From the NCBI GenBank assembly GCA_030407005.1, contig JAUDYN010000001.1, forward strand, positions 4,340,001 to 4,404,000: a stretch of 64,000 bases of DNA, given 5' to 3'. Below, one piece after another: positions 33,760-45,459 of this stretch; position 1 is the first letter of the stretch; each line of letters starts with the position of its first letter. The notes below the pieces were generated by a model, which was not told where the DNA came from, ran no database searches, and saw only the letters and a list, made by a program, of their open reading frames with translations. The DNA is from Desarmillaria ectypa. Taxonomy: Eukaryota; Basidiomycota; Agaricomycetes; Agaricales; Physalacriaceae. Both the position numbers and the translations under genes were made by a program.

Positions 33760-36395
33760 ATGGGCAACAAAGCTAAAGCAAAATCAAATGCAAATGCAAC
33801 AATTCGTCCAACCTTGGTCGTCCTCAAGGGCTTGCAAGCCGCAGGAGAGCTAGCGCCGCTCCCTTATATTAAAGGCATCGCAGCATTGGCGATAACCGTT
33901 CTCGAAATTATCGATGTGTGTCTGCGTACTCACTTTTCGGAGTCAAATATAACAATGGATCGTGGTAGAATACTTCCACCAATAACAGGGATATTCAAGG
34001 ACTGGCCGAACGTATCGGGGATACCGTGATAGCAGTAAAGGATGCCGCAGTCACATATTCTCGAGTCGGTACTGGAAACGGGTCAGCTATCGAACAAGTG
34101 TGCACAAATTTCATACGGTACGCCTCCACCTGCTTACCGTCTTTCTCATCTAATGCAGAGAGAGCAGTTGCTTGGAAGATATCATCCATGATTTGCGGGA
34201 GATGGAAAGGAACAACACTAGTAAAAGCAGGATTACGCAGTTTCTCACGACCTCCAACGTTCGCGATGAGATTAACGAGTTCGTGCGGCAAATCGACAAC
34301 CTGCAGAGAAACTTCGACGTATGTGTGCAGCCACCTCATCTTATGGACTCGATTTTCACCTATTCATTAAGACAAAGAATATCCTCAGCATTTGTGCAAA
34401 CAATGAAGTGTCTGACAGCTACCTCAGGGCGCTTGAACACGGTATGACAAAGCTTCGCGCGGAGCATTCAAACATGCATCGTACCTTGGCACACTTACTG
34501 GTCTCGCATAATGAACTCAGAACTCAGGTCTCTAATCAGGGTAGGTTCCCGGAATCTATGAACCGTAATGCAAAGAAAGATAGAGGAGAGGTACGTCAGT
34601 TTCTGTGATTGCTCACTCTGAAATAATACATGCAAAAATTTCCCTAGGCAACCGTCATAGTCCAGAGCACCTTTGACTCTCGGTACATGGCATACTATCT
34701 ACTCCTGGAGACCCTCTCTGCGACCCTCTTCTGGACCGTGTCGTGTTTTACCAACCTCCTCCCGACACCGTCAATCTTGTACCGTCAAAGGGCCAGAATG
34801 CAGCACTATCTTTCTCCTTCGATACCTATCTCAACTCCGGGAAAATTTGTCCAAAGATTCAAGCATCGGCATGGTCCCCGCAGAAAGGCACTCTGCGTGA
34901 GCTTATCACTCGACCGCTGGCTTCATGCTATAGATATTCAATAAACGTCTCGCATAGATTGGTATCAACTATTTCGGACAACCTTGTCAGCTTCGAGGAT
35001 GCATCAACGATGCGTGGAAATTTCGCGAGTTCTTAATATGTCAGTCTCCTTCGCGTACCCTGCTCTCATTGTATGTGGTTAATTATTTCTGTTGTCTAGG
35101 TTACTGCGGCTACAAGGCCTGGGATATTGCCATGCTTACAGATGATAGTCCGGATCCGCGTCAGCACGCAACGAGGAAGAACATCATCGACGCTATGAAT
35201 TGGCTTGCAAACGATGCTCAGCCGGGAGATACACTGTTCTTTTTCTGTATGCTCTTCCGATACCCGAGGCTTATCTTCTTGACTGAGATTTCACACCCTT
35301 AGATGCCGGGAGTGGTGTACAAGTCTGTACTGAGGATGGTAACAGGGTTGATGGTTACGACATAGGTTTCGCTATTCATTGACGCACGTCCATGGAGGAC
35401 TTTATTGACTTCTTTTACTTTCCCAGCCATTTTACCGGTCGATTACAATCAGCATGGTTATATTCTTGATCAAGTGAATTCCCCATACTACGTACCGTTC
35501 TACCGATATTGAATCCTTGTTCCGGTCCAGGAAATATACCAGATTATAGTTAAGCCTCTACCTCCGGGTTGCCGACTTACAGTATGTGACTTCTTCATAG
35601 CGTTTTGGTTTCAAGTAAATTAATGAGGTCTCACTGTTAGGCTCTGCTTCCTGTAAGAATGCAGATGTCTTATTGTGTTCTACGTTGACAGTTATCTCAA
35701 CAGTGCTGCTATTCCGAGGCAGCATTGGGTTAGTATACTCAATTACAAATTCGACAGCATCCTTGAATGACTGTGTTCCTTTTAGATCTGCCCTATGTTG
35801 TGAGATCTGCACACTTTGTACGCCTTGTTGACGTGACGGACCTTCATTTGCTCCAGTATGACTGTGACACCCAACTCTTTAGTCCACGCCCATCGATATC
35901 GTCCAAGTCCACTGCCGCTGACGTCGTAAGTATCTCCTTTTGGGACTTCCCCAGTTACCAGGAGTGCTCAGAAAGACATAGGTGATTTGGTCCGGGTGCA
36001 AGGAGACGGCTATTAAGGAGACGGTCATAGGAGGCGTGGCTGTCAGCGCCTTTAACTATGTAAGCACTTATCGCTACTAACCATTTATACCCTGACGCGT
36101 TCTCAAACGAATTATAGGAATTTCTATCATCTCTCAAGATAAACCCGAAACAGTCTTGCAGAGAGCTCCTTCATTCATTGAGGTAAGTTCAATCTTCTCG
36201 TGACAATTCGTACAACCGGAGGCGGTAACATCTCTACCCATCAGTAATCTTCTGGCGGCCAGAGATGATGGCGAGAAGCCTCAGCTGGCTACTAATTCTT
36301 GGCATATAGTGGGTATCACCTTGCACTGTCTTTTATTTGATCTATTGCTTTATGGCCTTCATTATCAGGACCCTGATTTGCCGGCTACCTTGTGA
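33760..36395 (+). CDS. Helical (MLKL-NTD/HeLo-like) domain fused to catalytically degenerate metacaspase domain, 18 exons
   Basis: I spliced 33760-33915, 33969-34117, 34159-34318, 34372-34590, 34648-34896, 34958-35039, 35100-35246, 35303-35365, 35427-35473, 35531-35581, 35641-35652, 35704-35728, 35786-35799, 35857-35925, 35982-36059, 36118-36182, 36245-36308, 36369-36395. Every junction is GT-AG and in phase; the product is about 558 residues. Residues 1-230 are helical and match in pattern the N-terminal adaptor seen on mushroom NLRs and kinases (YIKGIAALAITVLEIID, RDIQGLAERIGDTVIAVKDA, LEDIIHDLREMERN, RQIDNLQRNFD). Residues 252-275 are hydrophobic (YYLLLETLSATLFWTVSC). From RRKALCIGINYFG the metacaspase fold follows with the same exon phases as the 335 copy. 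The catalytic His box is YAGSGVQ (His replaced by Ser, about residue 391). The Cys box is PCCYSE (Cys kept, neighbours lost). It has an excellent Kozak context (ccaccATGG). No stop or frameshift. Likely a pseudo-protease or signalling scaffold (inference). Confidence 0.85.
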
Positions 36396-37867
36396 GGATA
36401 CTCACAACCGTCTTCAAGGACTTCCCCAGTGTACCAAAAAGGCAACATCATGTTTCATGCAGCGAGAATTCTGCATGACCAACGCCCAGATTATATATCT
36501 TTTTCTCCTAATGTAATAATCCACATTTTTTGGTGCAATGGTCATTATATTTTGTTATGTTAAATCTAAGACACATCCTCGGGTTACTTGCGCGGTGACT
36601 TCGTACAGTACGTTGTACCGAACACATTAGCGCGGTTTTGATGCGATTGTTGTGTAAGACTACGGGTTCCTAATTTGGAAGTACGGGCTTGGCGTTCTCC
36701 CCATATTCCCCGGGACGCTTACTCATTTTCTTAATGATACATTTCTCTTTCATTCTAGTACATTCTAGATATTTTGAAAGTATAAAATCAGTGTAATTAG
36801 TAGGGCATCGCTAGCGCGATTTCCGTGAACATTAGTTTCTTTCCGTTCACCTGTGAACCGCAATTCTAAGACGTTGGCTTGTAGCACCTTCAGGCTCTGG
36901 GTACCATTGAATCACTGTTAAGTCTGGATCGCTAGTTTGTATACTTGCTTGATATGGTCGACGATCAAAACATTTACGAGTCGTATTCTATACATTCTAA
37001 GCGCAAACTACTTTTAGATCGATGATAGTAATGTATAGCACAAGTGACAACAACAGGCCGGAGGAATGTGGCGGAAAATCAGGCCACTGCGCCATCGGCA
37101 CTTGATCAACAATGTCAAAGAAACACGACTTGCCATGTTAGGGCTGTGGACCTGGACGTTCCTTATTGGAACCTGGCGCCAGTAACACCACCACCACCAC
37201 CATCATCATGGTGGAAACTTGCTCGACTAAGGTGTACTCTGCTCCTAGGATGTCTAGATAGATGCGTGTAGCACTCTAGGTATGCAACAATATCTACTCT
37301 TGCGGTCTGAGTCGTCATACCAAGGATAGGCTCTGTAAGGGCGTATTTTCAGAACTTTTATTTCTTAAAAGTCCACCAGAATTCATCCTGGACTCTATTA
37401 GTCCCTCCAAATGAGATTGTCGTAAACGCAGGTTCCAAGGGTAAGGAGCGTTTTCGTAGGCCTCCGCAGCATTGTCAATGCTCATTGGCACCGCCACATA
37501 TTGCCAGGCTCCGTCTAGAAGCGCCGCTTCATTCCAGGGACTGGGGCTGCTGTCCCGTCTCATCTTTCAGTGCCGGATTTCTGGCGGAGGCTGAAATTTT
37601 GAGAGACATCGGGGTAGTTGTCTTATTTCTCTCCATCCTTCGCACCGCCATCCAAGGTGAGGAGAGCATGGCTCGCTCGCCCATTCACATGCTTATACAA
37701 GGTTTCTCCATGCCAGGCTGCACAGGCTTCGCCTATTTATCTATTTTACGAGCTCTTAATCATACATCAAAACCACTTCACCATCTATAACAAGATACGC
37801 ATAGCCGCATTATTACAGATATCAGCACAAGTCCAAGAGCACAGAGAAGTAAGAGATAGCTTGCCTC
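36396..37867. other. Intergenic region without recognised gene
   Basis: A CACCACCACC/ATCATCAT tract lies at about 37188-37209. The short frames have no recognisable motif. Confidence 0.35.
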
Positions 37868-37939
37868 TCGTGCCTACTCGGCGACCTTCAGCATGATGCC
37901 GGATTGCTTCTTCTAGAACTTTCCAGCAAAATTCCAACA
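37868..37939 (+). mobile_element. LTR 3' fragment (family B-like)
   Basis: Contains CATGATGCCGGATTGCT then CTTCTAGAACTTTCCAGC and ends CCAACA. An almost identical fragment ends at 41422. Both look like truncated LTR ends. Confidence 0.55.
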
Positions 37940-37943
37940 GACG

Positions 37944-38220
37944 TATTTCTTTGACGACCTTCCAGCTGTAGAGCTACGAAGACTAAAGTATTATGTCAGG
38001 TCTTTCGTGTGTGAAGGACGAGGTGGAAGATGCAAACGTCGGTTCGGCCCCGGTATCCGGCCCGGACGTTCATCATCATTAACTAACCCCTTGTTAACCC
38101 CGTCGGACCTAGGAGCTATTAGTTCCGTTCTGATATAGATAATGATCACCTGCTGAAGGATTTTTGCACAGCGATGGGCCCATTATCCCACCTTCCCTTG
38201 GAGCTTCTTGATTCCGTCAT
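37944..38220 (+). repeat. Direct repeat copy 1 (partner at 43261-43542)
   Basis: Starts near tatttcttt and includes ctgtagagctacgaagac, gacgaggtggaagatgc and gagctattagttccgttctg, all found again about 5.3 kb downstream in the same orientation with substitutions and a small deletion. No coding potential is recognised. Confidence 0.75.
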
Positions 38221-39408
38221 ATACTGGACTCGATGATCCCTCATGCGACAAAGATGTAAATTGGTCAGAAAGTACAGCCACGAGGTACCCGCTGGAACAG
38301 AGATTATGTTATTCTAGCGCGAGGGTCTAATCTGTTATTCCTGGAAATGGTCCCGTACGCATCGGTGACACTGTAAGTCTCACTGGGATGCAACCTCGTT
38401 ATGCCTCGATACTTGCATTCGTATGTACTGCTCAGATTTGCAAGATTGCCGGAGCTTGCTAACCCAAACTAATTTTTTTATAGAAACATTGGTAAAGATT
38501 GGTGGGTTGCCAATCTGTTCATGGTGCGTATTCAAATCCGTTTTCTCTCCAATGATTCCAAAATAAAATCTGATTCAATGAGCCTGACCCAGTTTGCTGG
38601 GCTTGACGATATCTTTTCTATTTCTCTGAGACTTTCATCCTGTCCATGTCGCTCATCGTCTCGTTCTCAGAGACCTCAAGCTTAGCTCTGTAGGCGGAGC
38701 CGAATCCCAAGGAGATAACATGGACGAATTGAGTGATTCGAGACTGATGTTGTGCATATTTCGGCTTACCGGATCTTAAGTCCATTCCGATGATTCCTAG
38801 GTTACCAAGACTGAAGATTTCCTATGGTATTGTAAGACATATTCATCTCCCTTTTGCTTTCATCCGTCTCCGAGACTCGTATGTTGGCGGCCTTCTTCAG
38901 TCTGTACCGTTTCGAGAAATGACCTTTCCTCTTTCAGTGATTCCAAGTCATCTAAATTTAATGTGTAGCGACTTCACAGCACTTTTTAGGCTTTGATTTT
39001 GTGTGGAATTTTTGCGTGAATTAGTTTGTCAGAGTGTCCGCTGATGATACTTGAACCGGGATAAGTCGGGGGAGATTGACTGGAACAGCGTCTTTGACGT
39101 GTATCAGCCGTGCCGAGCGGCGTATGACTGCAAACAACGGCCTTACTTACCCTCAGAGTCGCTCCTGCATGCCATCTCCCATACAGTTGATCATAGAAAT
39201 TATTATTACCTCTCTCGTACCTCGTTGATCTAGTCCAGCCTCCTGTCCATTAACCACCACCCAGAGCGCTATGATCTTGGCAGCTGATCCAAAACAACTA
39301 TAAAAGCTATGGTCTCTTCGCCTTCATACCTCAACTTCTAATACTTGAAGCATTCTGGTCGCCATCTTGTGATCATTTTGACCTCTTATTTTTCAACTTT
39401 TATTCCAA
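38221..39408. other. Intergenic region upstream of secreted protein gene
   Basis: No recognised gene. An ACTATAAAAGC TATA-like box at about 39297-39307 lies about 100 bases before the start of the secreted-protein gene. Confidence 0.4.
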
Positions 39409-40089
39409 ATGTTTTCTTCGATAATCTTCTTCTCTGCTCTCCTATTCTCTACTGCTACCGCATCGCCCTTGGAAGCCCGGAGCACCTGTCACCCCAACTT
39501 TGAGGGTGCTACTCTTCTTGTGTCCACCAATGTTATCTCACCTTACTATTCCACACTTTCGTGGGTAAACAATAACGCCGCTGCCAGCGAACCCGTTATC
39601 ACAAGTCCTAGTCCTTTTCCTACAAAGTGGTACGTACAGCAGAACGGCGATTACGATTCCACTTACACTATCAAGTAAGCGTCTTTTTTTACGTTTTCGT
39701 TCCTGACTGTTTTTCTAATGAGAATTTCCCAGGAACTTCTATAACCTCAACATTGCGGTTGAGCTCAATGGTACGCAGGTAATTATGGACAATATTGACT
39801 GGTCTGGAAGCAATGTGTACGTTTTTGTCTCGTCTTTGACATATCTTCCATGACTAACTGAATGACTGACTCAATATACAGGAACCAGAAATGGAAAATT
39901 GAATGTTCGGCGTGTCCTACGGACATTTCCCACCAGACCGGCGTCGTCGCTTCGGGATGCATAATCTCTTCGGCTGCTCCTAGTACCAGCGGGCTCTGCA
40001 TCTGGATGTCCGGTTGGAATCGTCATTTGGACTTGACTGAATGCCCCGGCAATGTCAACGGCAACTATTATTTCTCGGTTTCAAGTTGA
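39409..40089 (+). CDS. Small secreted protein, unknown function
   Basis: Three exons (39409-39674, 39733-39816, 39882-40089) join to about 185 residues. The N-terminus MFSSIIFFSALLFSTATASP is a clear signal peptide with a following EARS that could be a Kex-type or signal-peptidase border. The mature part has STCHPNFEGATLLV, TKWYVQQNGDYDSTYTIK, FYNLNIAVELNG and CSACPTDIS, with six or so Cys and a C-terminal NVNGNYYFSVSS. The WYV and NQKWKIE blocks recall beta-trefoil (ricin-B-like) surfaces, but I do not claim this. Intact. Confidence 0.78.
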
Positions 40090-41349
40090 AGAATCTCCGA
40101 AGGGGAGGGTGGGCGACAAGATTTGTTCTTTGCTGTTTCTTTTTCAAGTATCTACATGTCCATCGTTAGAATGTCATGAGTTTATAGTAGTGATATGCAT
40201 CCATAGTTGAATAGTATTCGGTTTGAGGCGATAATCCGGCTGTGATATCCGGCGCAGTTTGCAGCATATCAAGGGATCTAAACACGTCCAGCGCCCGGGA
40301 AGCCTCCGTAGAATTAAATCAACCACTGATCGACGTTGCATCCTAGTTTTTAGAATTGGGAATACCAGCGTGAACTTCCACTTACGTCGACGCCCCCGAC
40401 CGGTCGAAAAGAATTCTATCCACACTAAAAGAACAAGTGACCAATAATCAAGTGGAAGAATTGTATAGGCACCAAAAGAGGAATAGGCTTTTAGGACGCG
40501 TAAGATATGGAGCATGTTGCAAACATACGCCGTACTTGGATAGTATTGTATTCTTCATTGAGCGCCTTGGTATTTACGTGCGTTGAGAGCAAGGATGAGA
40601 CGAATGGAACCGGCGGTAATAATAATTCTCTAAAGATGATCTCCGGTAGCAATATAATTGATCTTGTAGTTACCTAGCAGAAAATCGTTCTTCCAGGATA
40701 CGGAAGACCGTTAAAATGAATGCATCCGGACGAGCGAAGCGTCGAATCCGTTCCTTCGTACCCTCGTGTTTATCGTGGTGTGACTGGCACGCCACCACTA
40801 AAAACGAGTCCGGTTAATACGGCTAAATACTGCTGCGAGGATTTCCTTGACCTGGTTGGCATTTCGCGTTGACCACTACCCTGCTTGGCGATTCGTATTC
40901 ACCGGCAACACAACAGCAATTTCTGGAATGAGTGTTATAACGACGCATACGAAAAATTCCTAATGTCATTCAGCAATGACTGACCAGTTTTTCTGCACTT
41001 GAAGAAGGCGATGACAAAACGAAACGATAGGTAGAGGTAGATGGGCTTTTGAAATTCACTATTTCCATTTCTGGTTCCTACCAAACTCATGCACCCGGCC
41101 CGCTGCTATCCTACTCCATTTTCTACCGCCTTGAAATTGACGAAGAGATCGAAAATTTGCCCCAAATCAATGCTTCCAGACTTTGAGACGGTGGCGGGAT
41201 AGCTTTGTTGGAATCCTAGGTGTTGCGCAGGGTAGACTCCAGGCTGGTAAAGCCAGATGTAAAGAAATTGTTATTCTATGGCTCCTACAGAGCTCATATT
41301 TATACTACTTAGCACTAGAATCTAGAATGTACTACAACTTTCTACGACT
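40090..41349. other. Intergenic region
   Basis: No gene is recognised. It holds short unrelated frames and leads into an LTR-debris zone. Confidence 0.35.
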
Positions 41350-41422
41350 CTCGTGCTTACTCATCGACGCTCGGCATGATGCCGGATTGCTCCTTCTAGA
41401 ACTTTCCAGCAAAATCCCAACA
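41350..41422 (+). mobile_element. LTR 3' fragment (family B-like)
   Basis: Shares GGCATGATGCCGGATTGCTC and CTTCTAGAACTTTCCAGC with the fragment at 37868-37939 and ends CCCAACA. No 5' end was found next to it. Confidence 0.55.
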
Positions 41423-41657
41423 AGCTTGAAAATCGTTACCTGGCAGCGATGGAGACAAGTGCAAGGGGTAAACAGGGATACACACCGGAATTGAATGCTA
41501 CAGCCTAGATCGAAGACAAGGGATCAGCATGCAGGCTCCTGCAAAATCCGAGCAAGATTCCATGTTGTCCTTCGTGATGGAATTATTAAATAAGAATACT
41601 ATCCTAAAAGCGAAATGTCAGCCCTTGAAACGAATAAATGACTAGATGTTTCTCAGC

Positions 41658-41864
41658 TGTTGTAAATATTGCAGTCGGAGGCTTGCTGAGTAGAGAATAC
41701 TAAAGTTTTAGCTACTAAGGCTCGAGACGAGCTCCTTAACTACTACAGAATGTATCTAGAATGTTCTACTAAAGTACCTAATTACATCCTAGTATCGTGC
41801 CAAATTGATGGTACCGAAGGTTCGGGAATCTTCCGGCACATGCTTGAAGTTGCAAATACCAACG
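41658..41864 (+). mobile_element. Solo LTR (family B) with 5-bp target duplication
   Basis: 207 bp from TGTTGTAAATATTGC to ACCAACG (terminal A changed to G). It is flanked by TCAGC on both sides (41653-41657 and 41865-41869). A sister of the same length lies at 51203-51409, sharing GGCTTGCTGAGTAGAGAATAC and CTCGAGACGAGCTCCTTAA. Confidence 0.85.
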
Positions 41865-42279
41865 TCAGCTTTGACTTGAGACGTCGTAGACATGATAGCA
41901 AATGAGCTGTGCTGCAACGGAAGATGTTGTCACATTTTTCAGTCCCGTGCCTACTGTGTCGACAGGTATGTCGAGACAACCAGTCTATTCCTGGGGAATA
42001 CAGTGTCAGTGTCAGTGTCAAGATTACCTGGATCGTTGGAGCATACCTCGAAGTATGAATGAGGGTGGATCATCATGATTTGAAGGCAATGATGGATGTC
42101 CTGCTTGCTATCACCATCCAGGGAGGGGCCAGATTACTTGACATGCACCTTTATTTCTTGAAGGTTCAACAAAATTCCTCCTGTAATCTATTAGTTCTAC
42201 CCAATGGGATACACCGTACACGTCGCCACACTATTACAGACATCAGCACAAGTCCAAGATAGGTGTTAGGAATCTGCCG

Positions 42280-42600
42280 AAATCGGGATATGAGAGTGAG
42301 GGGCGGCAAGGGATGATCGAAGCGAGGTAGGATATGTTATAAAGATGTATGTCGTTAGGGAATGGAATGGATTCCGGCAAGGGCTCGTGAGGAGACCTGA
42401 GAGATCGGGTTTGCGAGGTAAAGGGGTCAGTAAGTGCGAAGCAATTACTGTAGGAAGCTTCCGGTAAGCGCGGGGCTATTACAGATATAAAAAGCCTGTA
42501 GGTGCGGAGCTATTACGGGCTGTAGGTGAAGACAAGCGCTAGGCGTAGTCTTCGGATTGGTGTCGGAAAGCGCTTGGCGTAACCAATCAGATGCTTAGTT
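42280..42600. repeat. Short degenerate repeat cluster
   Basis: The motifs 'gc[gc]gagctattac', 'gctgtaggtg' and 'agcgctaggcgta/agcgcttggcgta' recur within about 150 bases. No gene is recognised. Probably decayed repeat or LTR sequence. Confidence 0.4.
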
Positions 42601-43260
42601 CACACAATGAAATGGAGTTGAAGATGAGTAGATTGATTGATTTTTACAATGTTACAGATGGTATTTATATACTAAAGGGCTCGAGTCATGAATATTCTAC
42701 AATGTTCTATTATATTCCAGTATGAGCAAGAAGAATAGAGAAAGTAAGAGAAAATTATGTGTGAGTCACTGCTAGGACCGAGAAGGCCGACTGTAGGCAT
42801 GCGTTGACTCATGCACCGAGTTTACGGACACTCGATATCCATAACAATAGGTGAAAGGCTGCTCATCAAGAGACAGCGTCACTGGAGTACTGACGACTCA
42901 CACGAATGGAACAGGAACGGGGTATAATATTGGAAAATGGTGAGCAAATGGATACACGTATGTGAGTGGTGATGTTAATGGGGAAAAAAGGAAGAGAGGC
43001 AAAAATGACCCTACTGTATGGTATATAAAGGTAATCTATTAATACCTAAAGATCAGTCGATCTGATCCCGCGGTGTGGACATATAAGTGCACTGGTATTA
43101 TAGTGAATCTGTGAGGGAAGCTATCGGATTGATGATATAACCTGTAAGTTTGTCAGAGTAGGCTTATAATAGTGCAGAGAAGGGGAAGAATTACCTCCAG
43201 GACTAGTCCAGTAGCGATGAGAAAATGTCTGAAGGCATTGAAACGACACGTCTATACAAA

Positions 43261-43542
43261 TATTTCTTGGCGACTTTTCAGCTGTAGCGCTACGATGACT
43301 AAAGTATCTTGTCAAGTCGTTTGTGTGTGTGAAAGACGAGGTGGAAGATGCCAACGTCGGTTCGGCCCCAGTATCCGGCCTGGATGAGTCAAATCGAACC
43401 ATTCATCATCACTAAACCTGTCTGACCTACAAGCTATTAGTTCCGTTCTGATATAGATAATGTTCACCTACTGAAGGATTTTCACACAGCGACGGACCCA
43501 TTATCCTGCCTTCCCTTGGAACTCCTAAATTTTGTCCTATTG
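43261..43542 (+). repeat. Direct repeat copy 2 (partner at 37944-38220)
   Basis: Same order of blocks as the upstream copy (ctgtagcgctacgatgac, gacgaggtggaagatgcc, agctattagttccgttctg). It carries an extra segment (gagtcaaatcgaacc) and lacks the second 'ttaacccc' stretch. Confidence 0.75.
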
Positions 43543-43699
43543 TTCGACTTCTCTGAAGGCCAGCCTTTGGGTCTCTGCAGAAGTGAATAGTGGTCCGGAG
43601 ATTTTCTGTGTTTTTTTTTTGATAAATTCCTATGATCATGGATAAAGATGGAAGAAATCTATTGTCCTGGAATAGAACCTTTCCACACTATTCCGACCA

Positions 43700-45160
43700 C
43701 TTTATGGTCATGAAAACCTGCAGTTTGACAGTTGTCAATCTAGCTATCTGAATTTGTCAAATCAATGCACTATTACAATAATACAGATTCAGCTCACATG
43801 CCCCAGCTGCACCATCTTCAAGTACATAGCATATTATCTTTCAATGATATCATCACACTGAACTGGAAGTCATTGATAGTCACAGACACCCCAATCACCT
43901 TCCCAAAGGATCCTCAACTTTCTCTATCACTCCAGATGTTCCTTGAGATATTTTAGCTTTTATTCTAGGGGATTCCTCAATAAAGTCTTCACTGTCTTGG
44001 TTGGAATTCCAATATTAGGGTGGCTATCATACCACACCCAGTCTTTCCTGCAGTTCTATGAGAGGGTGAAATCACTATCCTCAGTATTTGCCCAGACTGT
44101 GCTTGCTATCCATTTGGAGCAACACAAATACACCATATGATATCACCAAGCTTACAGATGCTATGCCTGTCTTCAATATGGTAGAACACAGGCTTGAGGA
44201 TAGTGTCTCGGACAGTGTCAGTATCAGGCCTGTGAAGGTAGACATTTTGGTGCAAGAGGTAAAGAGGCAACTGTATGTCCTTAGTTATTCCCCGTATTAT
44301 GGTCGTGATCATAGAACTGGGATATGCATGCATTCACCATCAAGACTTTTTCATGCACAGATTAGTGACTACTTAGCAGCAGCAAGCTATAGAATGACTA
44401 TAGAATGACAAACCTGGATCATACACTTCCAGCTTCACTATGAAATTGTACATTTGAATGGACACACAGGATATAAAGCTTCAGAATAGTGTTATACCAG
44501 TGAAATCTTGGGGTTCTGCATCGATTTTGAGAGTGGTGAGCTCTCGACTATCGAATGGACAGATATACTGGATCCCTCAAGCATGCAAAAATGGTTCACA
44601 TTCACCATGCACATGGAAGCTGACAGATTCAAGTGAAAATATGTTGTGTCTAGATTTTGGGCTGGCATCAAAGTGCACTGTAGCATTTTGCTCAAGGCAG
44701 ATATGTGCTATCTGACAGAAAGTGAAAAAGGAATTTCAATCTGTCTTATTGACTATAACCAAGAGAATCTCTGGTAGGAGGTCAAACAGATGCATTGAGA
44801 CAGGAAAGACTGGAAAAACAGGATTTTCAGACCTTTGATAAACTATATGGCCATTTACCCTGGAGAAAGGTTTCCATTACAAACCCCACACTGGAGCAAC
44901 AAACCAAGTTGACATGGAGATAATTGGACATATGCACATTTTTGACACATTTATGCATCAAGGGTGTAGCATCTCTTGATGTTGGAGCTTGGCAATTTGT
45001 GGGTGTATCAATACTTAGTCTAGCCCTATTCAAGAATTGACAGATCAAAAAGGGTGCACTTGATAGTTCATTTTCTATGATAGCTTCCAGCTTACTAAGG
45101 AAATTTGATATAGATGTAGTGTATCAACATGACTGTGCAATGTCTAGTCAATTTACTTGG
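43700..45160. mobile_element. Derelict AT-rich retroelement interior
   Basis: Lies directly before an LTR (45161-45398). Broken plus-strand frames such as LDVGAWQFVGVSI and DIDVVYQHDCAMSSQF suggest former coding sequence, but no reverse transcriptase or integrase motif is recognisable. Assignment to a retroelement rests on composition and the adjacent LTR. Confidence 0.45.
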
Positions 45161-45398
45161 TGTTGGAAAATGGGGGATCAGTTCATTCCCATTTAATACA
45201 TGTGCAGTGTCAGGCCAATAGTATTGTACTTGGTTGATCTCTGAAAACACATGCAGATGTACACTGCTGTACCTACTTATATACTAAATGCTATTTTACT
45301 AGAATATTCTACAACTTTCCTAATATTTCTGCCTTAATCAGCAAGTTCGGCATGATGTAGGATTGCCATCATCTTGGCTCAACTTTCAAATTCCAACA
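45161..45398 (-). mobile_element. LTR (family A)
   Basis: Begins TGTTGGAAAATGGGGG and ends AAATTCCAACA. Strongly similar to 25374-25622, including the TACTTATATACTAAATGCT core. It abuts an AT-rich possible internal region on its left, so it may be a real 3' terminal copy rather than a solo LTR. Confidence 0.75.
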
Positions 45399-45459
45399 GT
45401 CTGCAGCTGGTAGGTGGTTACACAAGATATCTGCCAGTCTCAGCCAGAGATATGTGTGT

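Noticed and set aside
34687..35036. Alternative hydrophilic frame of exon 5 as the real coding frame
   Set aside because: Only the chosen frame joins in phase with both the helical part and the RRKALC start of the caspase-like part.
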